A stretch of DNA of 64,000 bases from NCBI RefSeq assembly GCF_029873635.1, contig NC_080417.1, positions 34,274,214 to 34,338,213 on the forward strand, read 5' to 3'. The notes under the pieces were generated by a model, which did not search any database, was not told where the DNA came from, and saw only the letters and a list, made by a program, of their open reading frames with translations. Positions 1-11,422 of this stretch are shown here, piece by piece. Position numbers and translations under genes: made by a program. The number at the start of each line of letters is the position of its first letter. The stretch's first letter is position 1. The DNA is from Malania oleifera. Taxonomy: Eukaryota > Streptophyta > Magnoliopsida > Santalales > Ximeniaceae.

Positions 1-1772
1 TAAATCCATCCCTTCTTTTGTTTCATTTCCCAATCCTTTCCCATCTAAACCTAATATCAAAAGATATATCAGTCTATTTCCAGGGTATAATTCAGGTGAT
101 AATACGGGTTACGGGGGTGCCTTTCACGAGATCAGGTATTCAAACTTTCTCGATTTTGTTTTTATTCCTGGACTTCTGAATTTATCCTTCCTTTGGAGTT
201 GTGGGATCAACTTAAAGGAGTGCAGGATTAGTCATGTGGACCGTAAAACGAATGCGTGGATATTCGGTGCGTATTCTTAAAAAAAAAAAAAAAAAGGTAG
301 TCAGTCAAGTCGGTGCCAAGTTAGAGAGAGAAGCTCTCACCTCTCTCTAAAGAGGGGCGCTTGGCCGCGGAGGGATGTTCGTCCTTGACTGAGCCTCTTT
401 GCTGATTTTTGGATTCTGATTGGCCATGGGGAGTTTTGTCTCCCGCAATGCCATGAAGATTATCATGAAGAAATTTCGATTGAAAGAAATTGGATCTGCA
501 CATGATTTCATATCTCTTTGGGTCATGATTTTTCCACCGCAGTCTTGCGCGGAGGCTGTGTGGATCTTAGTTGAGGCAAAGCGGTTATGGGGCGATGCTG
601 TTTGTGTTGGACGCTTCTTTCCTGTAGGAAATTGTTCCTTGATGGCGTGGAGGTCCATCTTGGAGATGATGATGATTTCCCTACTCCGAAGGACTTTCAA
701 CTCAACGTTGTTGCCTTACAGATGTCTGTAACTGATTCCCAGCGACCTGTGGAATTGGATTTCTGGCGGGTTGTCCGATTCAGGAAGTTTAACATCAGTT
801 TCGATTTAGATCTGCTGAAGAGAAGTCACAGATTCTGGGTTTGAAGGTGTTTCGTGCGTCTTCTTTCCCACCTTGTCCGAATGGAGGTTACTTTGCTTCG
901 TTTTTCTTTGTTCTTGTTTTTGTTTGTTCCCTTCTCAGTTTTTGAGTTTGCTTTGTCATTCTGGTTGTTCCGTTCTGTTTTCTTCCAGTCGGGATTTTCG
1001 TTTCGTTGTGTTTTATTTGGTTTGCAGTTCTTTGTTTTAGTTTGTTTGGTTTCTTTTTTGTTCGTCAGTTCGTTCCTTGTTCTGGTTGGGCGGGTTTCTG
1101 TTCATCTCCTTCTGTTCCCGATTGGAGTGTGTGCTCTGTGATTCTACTGTTCATGTTGTTTATGATCCGCGTGTCACCCTATCCACGGCCATCTCGCTTG
1201 CTGAATTTCAAATTTGTTTTTGAAAATTCACCCACTTTGGCGCTTCCTTGTCCGCTTGCCAGAGTGCATTTACTCCATGTCAGCTAGCATTTATTCCTGC
1301 CAGTCATAGGGTCTGCTTTTTCTGTCAGTGGCCGCGTGATTGTGTTTTTCTTCTGTTCCTTGGGTTTTTTTTCCGTTGGTTTAAATGTCCCTCCATTCGG
1401 TTTGTCATTTAAGTGGATTTGCCTACGTGTCGGGATGTAGGTGAGTGAGCGTGCGGGAATTGTTGGAAGCGCTGGATGCTTTTTTCTGCTTCACGTGTTG
1501 AATCCGCAGGAATTGCATCTTCCAGTTTTGATTTTGGATGGATTTCTCTTCATCCGTGGGTTGACTTTAGTCAAAGATTCACACTTCTGGTTTTCAGAAG
1601 CTGTCTTGGTTTCCGTTGCAGTGGGTTCGTGTGTTGCCCTCACTTGCATGGTATTGTGGTTGCTTCAGGCGTGCTTGCTGCCTGTGGTTTGGAACATGGG
1701 ATTTTGGGATCTTGGCCTACAAATCTGATCATAAGTTTCTTTTGTATTTCAGTTTTGATTGTAATTGCGTAG
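1..1772. other. Unclassified T-rich DNA, possibly a decayed LINE
   Basis: No reading frame here exceeds about 103 codons and none resembles a protein family I know. The longest open stretches are on the plus strand at 420-844. The sequence resumes after the TRIM at 2415-2597 and ends in an AT-rich tail at about 2580-2597 that looks like the 3' end of a polyadenylated retroelement. The LINE assignment rests only on that tail and is weak. Confidence 0.25.
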
Positions 1773-1939
1773 TATTGAGAATTCTACCTGTGAGCTTGTC
1801 CCACGTTGAAAAATTAAAGTGAATGATGAGTGCTTATATACATGTATGGATCCAAGACTTAATTAACTTGAGCTTTTGGGTTAAATTGGTGTTCACTCAT
1901 GTGTATCAAGTCCATCCATGGGTTTCTTCGATCCTAACA
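1773..1939 (+). repeat. 5' LTR of TRIM 1
   Basis: Shares with 2248-2414 the blocks TTGTCCCACGTTGAAAAATT and TGCTTATATACATG (a TATA-like stretch) and the end TCCGATCCTAACA. Confidence 0.85.
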
Positions 1940-1941
1940 AG

Positions 1942-1954
1942 TGGTATCAGAGTC
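1942..1954 (+). other. Primer-binding site of TRIM 1 (tRNA-iMet type)
   Basis: TGGTATCAGAGTC lies two bases after the 5' LTR. It matches the usual plant iMet primer-binding site TGGTATCAGAGC and fixes the element on the plus strand. Confidence 0.85.
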
Positions 1955-2247
1955 AATGGTTCGTAACTCTGGGTGAGCGACATCGTAAAAGTCGACACGG
2001 GAAACTAATTCTCCTGACGTGCTAACAATTGAGTGGCTGAGGTCAATAAGGATCATCTAGGCTGCGGATGGATCCGAACAAAGTTAAGACGTGGGAGATA
2101 GGATTGGTTTGGAGGCACGTAAAATGCAATTTGAGACACGTAAGACGCCAGTGGTAAGGTCCACTTGAGCAATTGTTGGAGAATTGTCTTAGAAGGGAGA
2201 CGGTTTCTATTCAAAGGGGAGCAGGAATTCACAAGTGAGGGGCAAAT

Positions 2248-2414
2248 TGTTGAGAATTCCACTTGTGAGTTTGTCCCACGTTGAAAAATTAAAGTGAATG
2301 ATGGGTGCTTATATACATGGATGGATTCAAGATCCAATTAGCTTGAACTTTTGAGTCAAATTGGTGTTCACTAATGTATATCAAGCCTACCCATGGGCTC
2401 CTCCGATCCTAACA
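2248..2414 (+). repeat. 3' LTR of TRIM 1
   Basis: Begins TGTTGAGAATTCC and ends CCTAACA, preceded by the polypurine tract AAGTGAGGGGCAAAT at 2233-2247. Confidence 0.85.
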
Positions 2415-2597
2415 CATAGTGCTTTGGGTATGTCCAGGTTTAATTGTACTTTTTGCTAGGTTTTCTTTTCCTAGTTTTGATGCTTTATGTTTTGTTTGGA
2501 AGCTTTGGCTACCCTTCTCGGTGTATGTTTCAGTCTTTTCTGTACATATTCCTTAGATCAATATACATTTACCCTTTGATAAAATAAAAAAAAATAG

Positions 2598-4139
2598 AAG
2601 ATTTAGGGTGTGTTTGTGTCATGGGTGTAGACATCCCATTAATTTTGTCTGGGAGCTTATATAATAAAAATTGAATAACATTTTTATTTCATAAAATGAG
2701 AAAATACATGAAAATAAAAAATACATAGAAATTAAATTTTTTACATTAAAAAAAAAATAGAAAAAAAAAAAAAAAGGAAAGGCAGGATGCTCCAAATCCA
2801 TTCTGGCATCTCCACATATGCACAAAAGAGTAACAGTTAGGAAATCCAAAATAAAAACTAATTGACATGATTGGTCATCTTATATTGGATAATTAATTTG
2901 ATTAACCAATTTGTTTTAAGTTTGATTGAGTAATATAAAATTGATTGATCAATCAAATTTAATCCAAATTGCTTCTTTTAGACCTATAAATAGGAGTCTT
3001 CTAAGGGCGAGGACACGGACAGACATACAAACAATTGAGAATGGGAGCTAAAGAATTGAGAGTTTGAAAGATTTGTGAATCTAAAGGAGAATTCAAGAAA
3101 GTTTAGAATTCAAATGGGCTTGGATAAAGGCTACGAGGTCAAAATTTAGAATCAGAAAAATTGTAAGGAAGAGTTGCAGAACTTGAGGCTTAAAGATTGA
3201 TAAGCAGATGGCTAGAATCAAAGTAGCAATGAAGGATTGACATCAAGCTTTAATATTGGAAGAGTTTGAATACAAAGGTTGGTTCCTTTAATTTTAATTG
3301 TAAAAATTTAAATCCAAAGTTTTGTTATTTAAGAGCAAGTAAGAGTTTTAATTCAAATTGATTATTTGTTTGGATTCAAGATTTGGATCTGAATATCCCT
3401 ACTAAATTACTCCACATTTACACCTGATTACCCTAGGTCCAATGACCCTGGTTTGATTACCCAAGATCTGACTAATCAATTGATTCAATGACCCAAGACC
3501 CAGGTCGAAATTGGACTTGGGTCCATTGACCATTTACTCGAGATAGCTCAGCCCAATCTTATTTAATTAGACCCAAAACCCAATTGGGCATGTAATAGCT
3601 TAGCCCAATCTCATTAAATTAGAACCAAAGCCCAATTGGGTCTGAGATAGTTCAACTCATTTAATTCAAGTCCAAACCCATTTAATTCAAGCCCATTAAC
3701 CTAAACATGTAAGCCCATTTAATCCAAGATGATTAGCCCAAAATGCATGACCCATCAAACCTAAACCAGCTAACCCAATCAAAACTAACCTACCAAGTTA
3801 GAATCTTACCCAAGTTAGAACCCATGTTGAATAGTTCCTAATTCTTGTTTGGTTTATGGGAATTACTGGAAAATTTAGATAAAATTTCAAGAAAAAGGAA
3901 AAAGGACAGGAACTTATCTTTAAAATTGGTGATCTGAACTTGAAAATAGAAATCCAAAGCTCTCTTATGATCCAAATATGAAAAATAAAGAAATATGAGA
4001 TGAGATAAAGTGAAATGAAAAGGGGAAAAAATAGAGAGAAAGGAGGATACAAGTTATAAAAGAAAGAATAAAAAGTGCGAGAGAGAAATGAGAGAGAGAG
4101 AAGAAAAATAAAGAGATATGAGAAAGAATAGAAAGATCT
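2598..4139. other. Unclassified AT-rich DNA, possible LTR remnant
   Basis: No coding signal. A good TATA box (CCTATAAATAGG, about 2984-2995) sits downstream of ATTGATTGATCAATCAA-type dyads, as in an LTR U3/R junction. From 3430 to 3780 there are irregular repeats of CCCAATTGGG and TTTAATTCAAGCCCA, including a roughly 55-bp near-duplication (about 3543-3643). 3960-4140 is purine-rich simple sequence. No LTR termini or target-site duplication could be placed. Confidence 0.35.
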
Positions 4140-4723
4140 ATGTTGTGTTTTATGGCTCATATAATTGAGTGGATGACATGCACAAGAATAAAATATGGTG
4201 TAATCAGTGTGTTGGGGTCTTACTGGGAGGAAACCTTCGACTGTTTGTTTGTTGCCATCAACGGTTTGTCTAAACATATAGAGAAGGTTGCTCTCGGTAT
4301 CTTTCTGTCGATGGTATGACTGAAAACCATCGACGGTTTGGCTTTTTCTCTCGACGGTTTCACTCAGGGGCATTAGTTTAGTTAGGGTTTGGAGGGAAAA
4401 CCTATGGAAACTCTATTTATATGTCCTAGTGGATGTATTTAGAGGATTGATTGATATTTGTTGAGATAATTGAGAGGCTTCTTATATTGATCTTGTAATT
4501 TACACATGACGATAGTGAATCCTTACCGTTTGCTCCCATGGATGTAGGCATTACCGAACCACGTAATTCCTAGTGTCATTGTTATTATTATTGCTTTCAT
4601 TTACTTACTTTGATTGTGGAATTGTTCTATATATTCACCATTATATTGCTACATTATTTGTTTGATCTTTATACATACATATATATATTACACTCTACAT
4701 ATTTGGGGGGTTTTACACAACAA
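4140..4723 (+). repeat. Copia LTR remnant, plus orientation
   Basis: The segment around 4500-4600 (GTTTGCTCCCATGGATGTAG, then CCACGTAATTCCTAGTGTC) is the reverse-complement counterpart of the Copia LTR at 9360-9440, so both are the same kind of LTR. Order on the plus strand: a cluster of ATCGACGGTTT dyads (about 4230-4370), a TATA-like CTATTTATATG (about 4408), and an end at CACAACA (4723) followed by a decayed primer-binding site (AATTGGCGTTAAAGC instead of AATTGGTATCAGAGC). The left end is uncertain. No internal Copia region follows, so the element is truncated. Confidence 0.6.
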
Positions 4724-5045
4724 ATTGGCGTTAAAGCATTTTTGCAATGACCTTTGCATCTTAGCCACCAATAATAATCTAACACATACTTATTGAGCGT
4801 TGTCTCACCCCAATAATTATTTCATATTTCAGGATGTACTGGAAATCAGGCATAACGAGCATCTAGGTGGGATTAGAAAATGTAGTTTAGAATAAACATT
4901 TGTGTAATACACGGGCATGATCCACTTTAACTGATTAAATTTTAGGCTCACACGCTCCAGTTAACCGATTAAATTCTAAAGAAAACGCTGGTATGATCCA
5001 CTTTTCATATTTAAAATTAGTTTCTAACATATTTAAAAACATCAA

Positions 5046-5350
5046 TATGATCAAATCCCCGCAATTTAATCTAATTCCAAAATATTCTCAGAAAACTAAT
5101 TTAATCAAATCCCTGCAATTTAACTTAATTCCAAAATATTCCTCCAAAATTCTATTTAATCAAATCCCTGCAGTTTAACTTAATCCTAGGAATATTTCCA
5201 AAAATCTAATATCTTGCAGTTTAATTTAATTTCAAGAATATTTCCAAAAATTTAATATAATTCAATCCTGCAATTTAAATAATCTCAGGAATATTTTCAA
5301 AATTTTAATATAATCAAATATTACAATTTAATAATTAAATACTACAATTG
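5046..5350. repeat. Degenerate tandem repeat, about 55-60 bp units
   Basis: About five imperfect units carry the text CAATTTAA, AATTCCAAAATATTC, then ATTTAATCAAATCC. The units become progressively more diverged to the right. They lie inside the Gypsy LTR remnant and are absent from its two better-preserved relatives. Confidence 0.7.
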
Positions 5351-5829
5351 AATTGGTTGAATTTTTAAAACAACAAACATAATTTGTACTTCTGACTTTA
5401 TCCCAGGAGTAGTGCCTAGGAAGCCCAAATCATAAATCCATTCTGATTAAAACAATAAGGATGGAAGCTGAGACCCTGATATCGCGTATGATCGTCAATT
5501 TAACTGAAGATCTGAAGAGAAATTGATGAAAGAGAGAGAGTTACCTTATCCCTAGAGTGGTGCTTACGACGACCCTACCACAAATCCATTCTAGTTAAAA
5601 TGTTAATGGTCGAATTTAGAACCTAGGGATACTTCCCGTTTTTCAATCAGCGCACGTTTCGTTGGGAAATTAAGGAGAGAGAAAGAGTTGAGGAGAGAGA
5701 GAGAAAGAGAGAGAGGCGTGAAGAGAAATCCGTGGGGGTGGGGGCGCTGCTCTCGGTATCTAATTTCAATTTCAAATGTTTCCTAAATGCTTATATTTGA
5801 AGCATTCTAATGTCTTAATAAATATATTA

Positions 5830-5835
<6 letters not shown>

Positions 5836-5869
<34 letters not shown>
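5836..5869. repeat. (AT)n microsatellite
   Basis: About 17 uninterrupted AT units within the LTR remnant. Confidence 0.9.
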
Positions 5870-5870
<1 letters not shown>

Positions 5871-5949
5871 CATATTATTTATTTAATTGATTCAATTTAA
5901 TAATTAATTAATATTTATTTATTTATTTATTTATTATTATTATTATTAT

Positions 5950-8046
5950 TGAAAACTAAGGTGTAGTCCCAAGAGGGGGGTGAATTGGGTTTTAAATTTC
6001 TTTTAAATTCTTTTTTTTTTTAATGAAGTCTTAACCTTTTATTGATTTATTCAATACACAACAAAAACTTAAGTCTTTTATTCAATCCACAATCACACAA
6101 AATAAAACCTTCAATCAACAGATCAAACTTTAAAACCAATCAATCAAATCTATTAAATATTCAATCAAGATATGATATGCAAAACTTTTAGCTTTTCCAA
6201 GAATTCAAGATGTTTAGTTTGTTTACAACCCTGTAGTGAATGAAAGTTTGAATCAAGCCCTGTATTTATGAACTTTGTTTCTCAATTTGATATTCAACAA
6301 AACATCCACACTCTTTCCAAAATTTAGAATTCAAATAAACCTTTAGTTAATAGGTTTTGGGGTGTTAACCAAACAACGTACTCCTTTACGATTTTCGCAA
6401 AGTGTTGATCAACTAACGTACTTCCTTTTGGTTTCCGCAAGCCCAAAAACAAATTACACTTCAGCTTTATTTGAAATCCAATCCATGTAGTTTTTAAGAT
6501 TAATGAATTTAAAACATCAATGCAGTTTATATGTGCTAAAAGAGTAAGAGAGAGTAAGACCACGGTTTTTACAAGGTTCGGCTTATCCCTAGCCTACGTC
6601 CTTGCCTTTGGCAAACCACCAAAGGATTCCACTATATCAGTTCCTTTGCTGGGCAGAACAACACCGTTACACACTCCTTCAGTAGGCTAGAACCCACCTC
6701 ACCAAATGATATCCCCTCACTCGGTCACTCCTTCAATAGGCTAGAGCAGCATCTATCTAAGTGATCCCCCACGCTTAGCGATCGATCCAACAATCCTAAA
6801 ATCGTCAAAACATTACAAGAATACAAAATGATAGTTTTGTACAAGAACACTCTCTTAAATAGCAGATTAGCACAAATTCAGAGTTTATACTGCAAAGCAA
6901 ATCAAATATGAAATTTAGATTAAAGCTCAAAGAGTGTATCACCAAATGGTTCTTTCAATGAATGAAAGAATTCAGAATTGCAGCACACGATTGGTGATTT
7001 AGAATCAGCAAAACCTCAGTAAATTTCGTGCAAGATGACAGTGAGAAAGCCCTTGAGAGTTTGAGAACAATTGAGAGAGATTGAATGCTGAATTTGATTC
7101 TTAGTGTATGAATTAATTGATCTTGGGTGTATTTATAGAGTTAGAAAAACATTTAACTTGATCCCCAAGCTTACTTGGAGTAGTGTTCAAGTTTTGAATA
7201 GGTTTGAGCCCCAAGTAATTTTTTTTTCAAAAATATGTCAGTTATAAAATCTAAAATCTGCCGCATGGCAGTAGCCTGAGGGGTTCTCGTCAATTGCTTG
7301 TTAATTAATTACACAGCTAAAATACACAGGCAGTAGGGTAGCAGTTGCCTGTCACCTTGGGGTTAGGCGCCTGTCACCTTGGGGTTAGGCGTCTGTCACA
7401 GAAATTCCCTATTTTAAGAAATGGGTAGAAGGATGACAGTAGCCTGATGAAACCTTGTCAGGCTTCTCATTTTACACTATTGGGCGCCTATCAAGACCCA
7501 AACAGTAGCCTGACTACCTTCTGTCTGTACATTTTAAAAACCTATAAGGTGGTAGCCTACTGACTATGTTCAATCAGACTCTTGTCAAGTAAAAATCTAG
7601 TTTTTAAAATATTTTTGTTATTCACTCTCTTTGCTTCTTAATTCTTGGAATATCAATTTATTCTCTTTGAAAAATATGTTCCAAGTTTTAAAATTAAGGT
7701 CTCTAAGTCTATTTTGTCTAATGAGTTTCAAAATGAAATTTCATAATTTGAAAATACTCGAAGTACTTACAATATATTTCCTATTGACTCTCTTCATTTC
7801 TTTTGAACTCTTTGAAAAAATTCATCAAGTTGTTGTTTTGAGTTTTTGAGCTGATATGAGCTTTCAATGTTCTTGTGATCTTTGAGTCTTTCCATGTTAA
7901 TCTCTTGAGCTTTCAAAATTGATCACTTGTCCTCATGAAGTCTGCTTTTGTTTCAATATCTGAAATATCACAACTTTGAAGAACATTAAATAACCTTACT
8001 TTGTCATCATCAAAATCAAGAGTCGTAAGCCTTGGTTAGGCCAACA
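5950..8046 (-). mobile_element. LTR-like element, family S (copy 1), minus orientation
   Basis: A 2.1-kb non-coding unit starting TGAAAACTAAGG and ending GGCCAACA on the plus strand. It matches 19104-21120 and 45961-48081. All three share the end block CCCTCTTGGGAC (except the third), the R/U5-type block CGGCTTATCCCTAGCCTACG (6578-6597 here), the ATCGATCCAACAATCCTA-type block (about 6780) and a start TGTTGG in element orientation. A TATA box (TCTATAAATACACC, minus strand, about 7125-7140) lies downstream of a dyad cluster at 7255-7590. It is most simply a solo LTR of a Sirevirus-like Copia, but the family assignment is an inference. Flanking ATT repeats hide any target-site duplication. Confidence 0.75.
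7255..7590 (-). promoter_or_regulatory. U3 dyad cluster with CAGTAGCCTGA/AGGCGCCTGTCA core
   Basis: Repeated copies of CAGTAGCCTGA (near 7268, 7438, 7502) and TTAGGCGCCTGTCACCTTGG (two adjacent copies near 7345-7385) plus GTCAGGC half-sites. The cluster lies upstream of the TATA box in the element's minus orientation, where U3 regulatory boxes of plant LTRs are expected. Confidence 0.6.

Positions 8047-8047
<1 letters not shown>

Positions 8048-8121
<74 letters not shown>
8048..8121. repeat. (TAA)n(TTA)n inverted trinucleotide repeat
   Basis: About ten TAA units run directly into about thirteen TTA units, giving a perfect inverted repeat that could fold into a long hairpin. The open frames seen here encode only poly-Asn/poly-Tyr or poly-Ile runs and are not genes. 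Confidence 0.9.
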
Positions 8122-8160
8122 GTTTACACTTCCATGCATATTATTTTCTGGGGCATTACA

Positions 8161-9204
8161 ATACATCTTGATTCTAATGTTTCCCATTCTGACAACTTTG
8201 CATGCAACATCGTTTCCCATCAGAATAGAACTAGAATTCACCAATCTATAAGTAGTGAACCAGTCTTTTTTGGGCATCATATGATAAGAATAGGCTGAGT
8301 CTAAGATCTAAGAATCTGAGAGCCCATCTGAGCTGGATGAAACCGAGAGCATATCACCATTATCGCTCCCAAAGTCTCCATCTTCCACTACATTCACCAT
8401 GTTTCATGAACCTTCTTTGTTTTCAGCATTCCCTTTTTTCCTCTCTGGAAAATGCAATTTTATGTGCCGCTTTTTCCCACACTTAAAACACCACACGTCC
8501 TTCCTCTTCTTGGAATTGGAACGAGCCTTATTATTAATTGGTCCATCCCTGGAACTTTCTTCTCCCACGATCTTGATTATCTTTCACCACTAGCCCTTCA
8601 TCTTGAGAATTCTCGTCATTGACTTTCTTCCTTTGATGGAAACTCAACAGAGCACTCGTGATATCCTCCAAATCCAGAGTCTCTTTCCCCTATGTTAAAG
8701 TCGTAATCAGATTCTTATACATAGGAGACGTAGGTAGGGAATTCAACAGTATCAGTGTTTTGTCTTCATCCTCGAACTTTGCATTAACTCGCTTTAGATC
8801 ACTAATGATCTAGTTGAATACATTGATGTGTTGATTCATATCTGAACCCTCTGCCATATTAAGCCTATATAATTTTTGCTTAAGATACAACTTGTTTGTC
8901 AATGACTTGGACATGTATCGACTCTTCGGTTTTAGCCAAACTGCCATCGGCAATTCCTCATCCATGACGTGATACATCACGTCATCAGCCAGACAAAGCC
9001 TGATAGTAGCCATAACCTTTGGTTCCAACTCCTTCCAACTCATATCGTCCATGCCTTCCAACTATTTTCCACACAGTGCCTTCATCATACCTTGCTGCAC
9101 CAACAAGTCCTTATCCCTCCTCTACCAAAGTCTAAACTTTCCTATTCCATCGAACTTAACAACATTGAACTTCACCAAAGAAATCCCAATCATTGCAACC
9201 AATA
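8161..9204 (-). pseudogene. Copia (Tork-like) gag and pre-integrase remnant
   Basis: Minus-strand translation gives decayed Copia Gag and Pol N-terminus. 8810-9061 encodes a Gag stretch with CLADDVMYHVMDE and SRYMSKSLTNKLYLKQKLY, parallel to the better copy at 49600-50195. Around 8463-8500 is a zinc knuckle CFKCGKKRH with the last cysteine replaced. 8161-8290 encodes the segment after the protease (WFTTYRLVNSSSILMGND). Stops and frameshifts break every section, and the protease D-S-x motif region carries stops. The gene is cut at 8160 by a Gypsy LTR end, so integrase, RT and RNase H are missing. Confidence 0.8.
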
Positions 9205-9216
9205 GCTCTGATACCA
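9205..9216 (-). other. Primer-binding site of the Copia remnant
   Basis: On the minus strand this reads TGGTATCAGAGC, a perfect iMet-type primer-binding site, three bases from the LTR that starts at 9220. Confidence 0.85.
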
Positions 9217-9219
9217 ATT

Positions 9220-9720
9220 TGTTGTGCAAAGTGCTGCATGCCAATGCACAGCGAAAACCATAAATCGAATCAGAACAAGCAATGTAGAAACCAACGATGA
9301 ACAATACCAAAACAAGCAATCACAAAAGGAATAAAAGAAAGAAAATAATCAAAGACACAAGAATTTACGTGGTTTGATAATATGCCTATGTCCACGGGAG
9401 CAAGTGGTTGATTTTCACTATCAATTCATCAAGGCTTACATCAAGGGTTACAAATATTAATTATATACTAACCATATGCATACAGGAGGCTTAGAAACTA
9501 TCTAAAATACTCTTATAGTAAATTCCGGAGGAAAATCCTCCAAATCCCCCAATCTACTGATCTTCCCAATTCAAAATCTTTGTTTAGCGCCAAAGAAAAC
9601 CATCGGCAGTTTCACCAAACCATCGATGATTTAATATCGAGGCTGAATCTTGCAGCCTGAAACCGTTGATTCAACCTAGGATTTGATTAGAAGCAAAGAC
9701 CCTATTGTGCTTTAGCATTT
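9220..9720 (-). repeat. 5' LTR of the Copia remnant
   Basis: Begins (plus strand) TGTTGTGCAAAG beside the primer-binding site. It holds the conserved CCACGTAAATTC / GCTCCCGTGGACATAGGC block (reverse strand, 9366-9405), a TATA-like TACTATAAGAG (about 9504-9517) and a small dyad cluster AAACCATCGATGATTT / AACCATCGGCAGTTTC at 9597-9680. The outer end near 9720 is approximate because no partner LTR or target-site duplication was found. Confidence 0.65.
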
Positions 9721-11400
9721 TACTATTTGGTTCAAGGAGAGTGTTCCAAGATTTTCCTTTGTTACTAGGCTTGCCAATTAAGGCAAATTGAAGACTCTAA
9801 ACCTGGGGAGACCATCCTTTACACTGTCATTTATGCCATTGTCATAATGGGAGCAGAGACCATGTATTCTTTGATTTCAATCTTCCAGGAGTAAAAGGGT
9901 TTCCTTTGCCTTGAATAGTACTAATATTGCAACCTTTTCTTGGGAGGAACTTCTTATACCATATGTTTGGAAAAGATTTTAGATTTTGATTTATGTGATT
10001 TGGATAAGATGTAATACAAAACTATATTAATGTTTTTTTAATCCACTTAAATATCAATCAAGACCTAAAATCTATGCTCCCAAATGCAACATCGAAGTTT
10101 TTGGTTTGGATAATAGCAAATCCATAATTATATGCAAGTTGGCCTAGACAACTAATATCTTCCATATTGTAAAGTTAATAACTCTAATTTTTTTAGAATG
10201 ATACTAATCATGATGTTATTCTAAATAGGATTGTTGATAATGTTTGTATTATAATTGAAGGTGTTAGGAAATTTGCGAAATTCTTTTGACTTCTACTTGA
10301 TACTCCTCTTTTAGCATTCTCTTTATTCCCTTGTGCTAACACATTTCTTCTTACCTTATTCACAATTTAAAGAAAAAAAAAAATGTAAACAACATAATTG
10401 AATTTGGTTCATTAAAGGTAAACACAAGTTATAGATATTGGTTCATTTCTTTGTACCATGGATATCCAAGGATACCATAACTGAATTTGGTTCATTAAAG
10501 GTAAACACAAGTTATAGATATTGGTTCATTTCTTTGTACCATGGATATCCAAGGATACCATTTAAGTAAAATTGCATTCTATCATGCATATTACGCATAA
10601 CCAACTTAAAACCTCACTGATCCTAACTATAACTCATTTTACCTATAAAATATACAAACTTTCTTTGCCCCCCACAATATTATTGAAGAAACAAAATAGA
10701 TATTAAATTTATGAACTAAGATCAGATGATCGAGTTGTAATAATACTTGAACATGAACTCTGACAGTGCAATTTCAGACTCCTAAGTCTTTTTTTTTTTT
10801 CTTGTTTCTATCAACCAAAGTATTACATCCTTCTTATAATCAGTTAGCAATCATTGACGAATAATACTACAAATAAAAAATTACTTGCAAGATCCACTCG
10901 CCTACAATAATGAAAACATAAAAGTAATTTTTAAAAACACAAGCATCAAAATATCGAAAATATAAAAAATTCGTCTATTCATGCCATATTGTGGAGACCT
11001 AAGAACCTTTGATCACCCAATTTATTCATATAGCAAGGAGCTCTCCATATTTGCGAAATTTGGTGGTATTTTCCATTCTAACCTCACTGACTTTGTGAAG
11101 TTCATCTTTCTCTCTCCCTCCAAATGTTATGCTCCATGAGTATAGAAAATAGAGCTTGTTTTAACACCAACTCAATTCTAATTAGAATAGAGTTTATTTT
11201 TAGCTTTATAAAGATATATATATATATATATATATATATGCATGTAGTCATGTGTTAGTCACTTAACTCGATGAAAGTTAAGAAAATTGATGGTCTATTT
11301 TGATATAACTCTGTATTTGAACCATTGAGCAAAGCCAATTATAATCCTCTCATTGGGTCGGACCGGACCGGGCCTGGAATTGTAAGCCGCGGACCGCTAC
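9721..11400. other. Intergenic region upstream of the PPR gene
   Basis: AT-rich, without coding signal. It holds an 83-bp tandem duplication and an (AT)n tract at about 11215-11240. The last 60 bases before the PPR gene turn GC-rich (GGGTCGGACCGGACCGGGCC near 11356), a shift typical of approach to a transcribed region. Confidence 0.5.
10393..10560. repeat. 83-bp tandem duplication
   Basis: Units 10393-10475 and 10476-10558 are almost identical; I see one difference (CATAATTG versus CATAACTG). The near-identity points to a recent event. Confidence 0.95.
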
Positions 11401-11422
11401 TGGGCGAAGACCCTCCTACGGG

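Larger units (their letters stand above)
1773..2414 (+). mobile_element. TRIM (small non-autonomous LTR retrotransposon)
   Basis: A 642-bp element with two 167-bp LTRs (1773-1939 and 2248-2414) that match over their whole length, both ending GATCCTAACA. The first LTR is followed by a primer-binding site for initiator-Met tRNA (1942-1954) and the second is preceded by a purine tract (2233-2247). The flanks CGTAG (1768-1772) and CATAG (2415-2419) are a target-site duplication with one mismatch. The 308-bp interior has no coding capacity, as expected of a terminal-repeat retrotransposon in miniature that is moved in trans. The left LTR starts TA instead of TG, a point change. Confidence 0.88.
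4915..5949 (-). repeat. Tekay-like Gypsy LTR remnant, first part
   Basis: Between about 5400 and 5760 the text parallels the LTRs at 32531-34948 and 42038-44397: the TTATCCCAGGAGTRGTGCCTA block, the following bases on reading ATTAAAAC and GACCCT, the GAGAGAGAG tract, and a second TTACCTTATCC block. It is cut at 5949 by another element and resumes at 8047, ending GGGGCATTACA at 8160, comparable with GAGGTCGTTACA in the family. Its left end is not resolved. Confidence 0.55.

Noticed and set aside
854-1287. Plus-strand hydrophobic frames resembling membrane proteins
   Set aside because: The composition follows from T-rich DNA; no start context, no conserved motif, and they overlap each other.
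3798-4373. 191-codon minus-strand frame
   Set aside because: It crosses purine-rich simple sequence and a Copia LTR; Phe/Ser/Leu-rich composition comes from the repeat, with no domain.
8032-8298. Frames rich in Ile, Tyr or Asn on both strands
   Set aside because: They read through the TAA/TTA microsatellite and have no other support.
10440-10560. CRISPR-like direct repeats
   Set aside because: Only two adjacent units without spacers in plant DNA; it is a simple tandem duplication.
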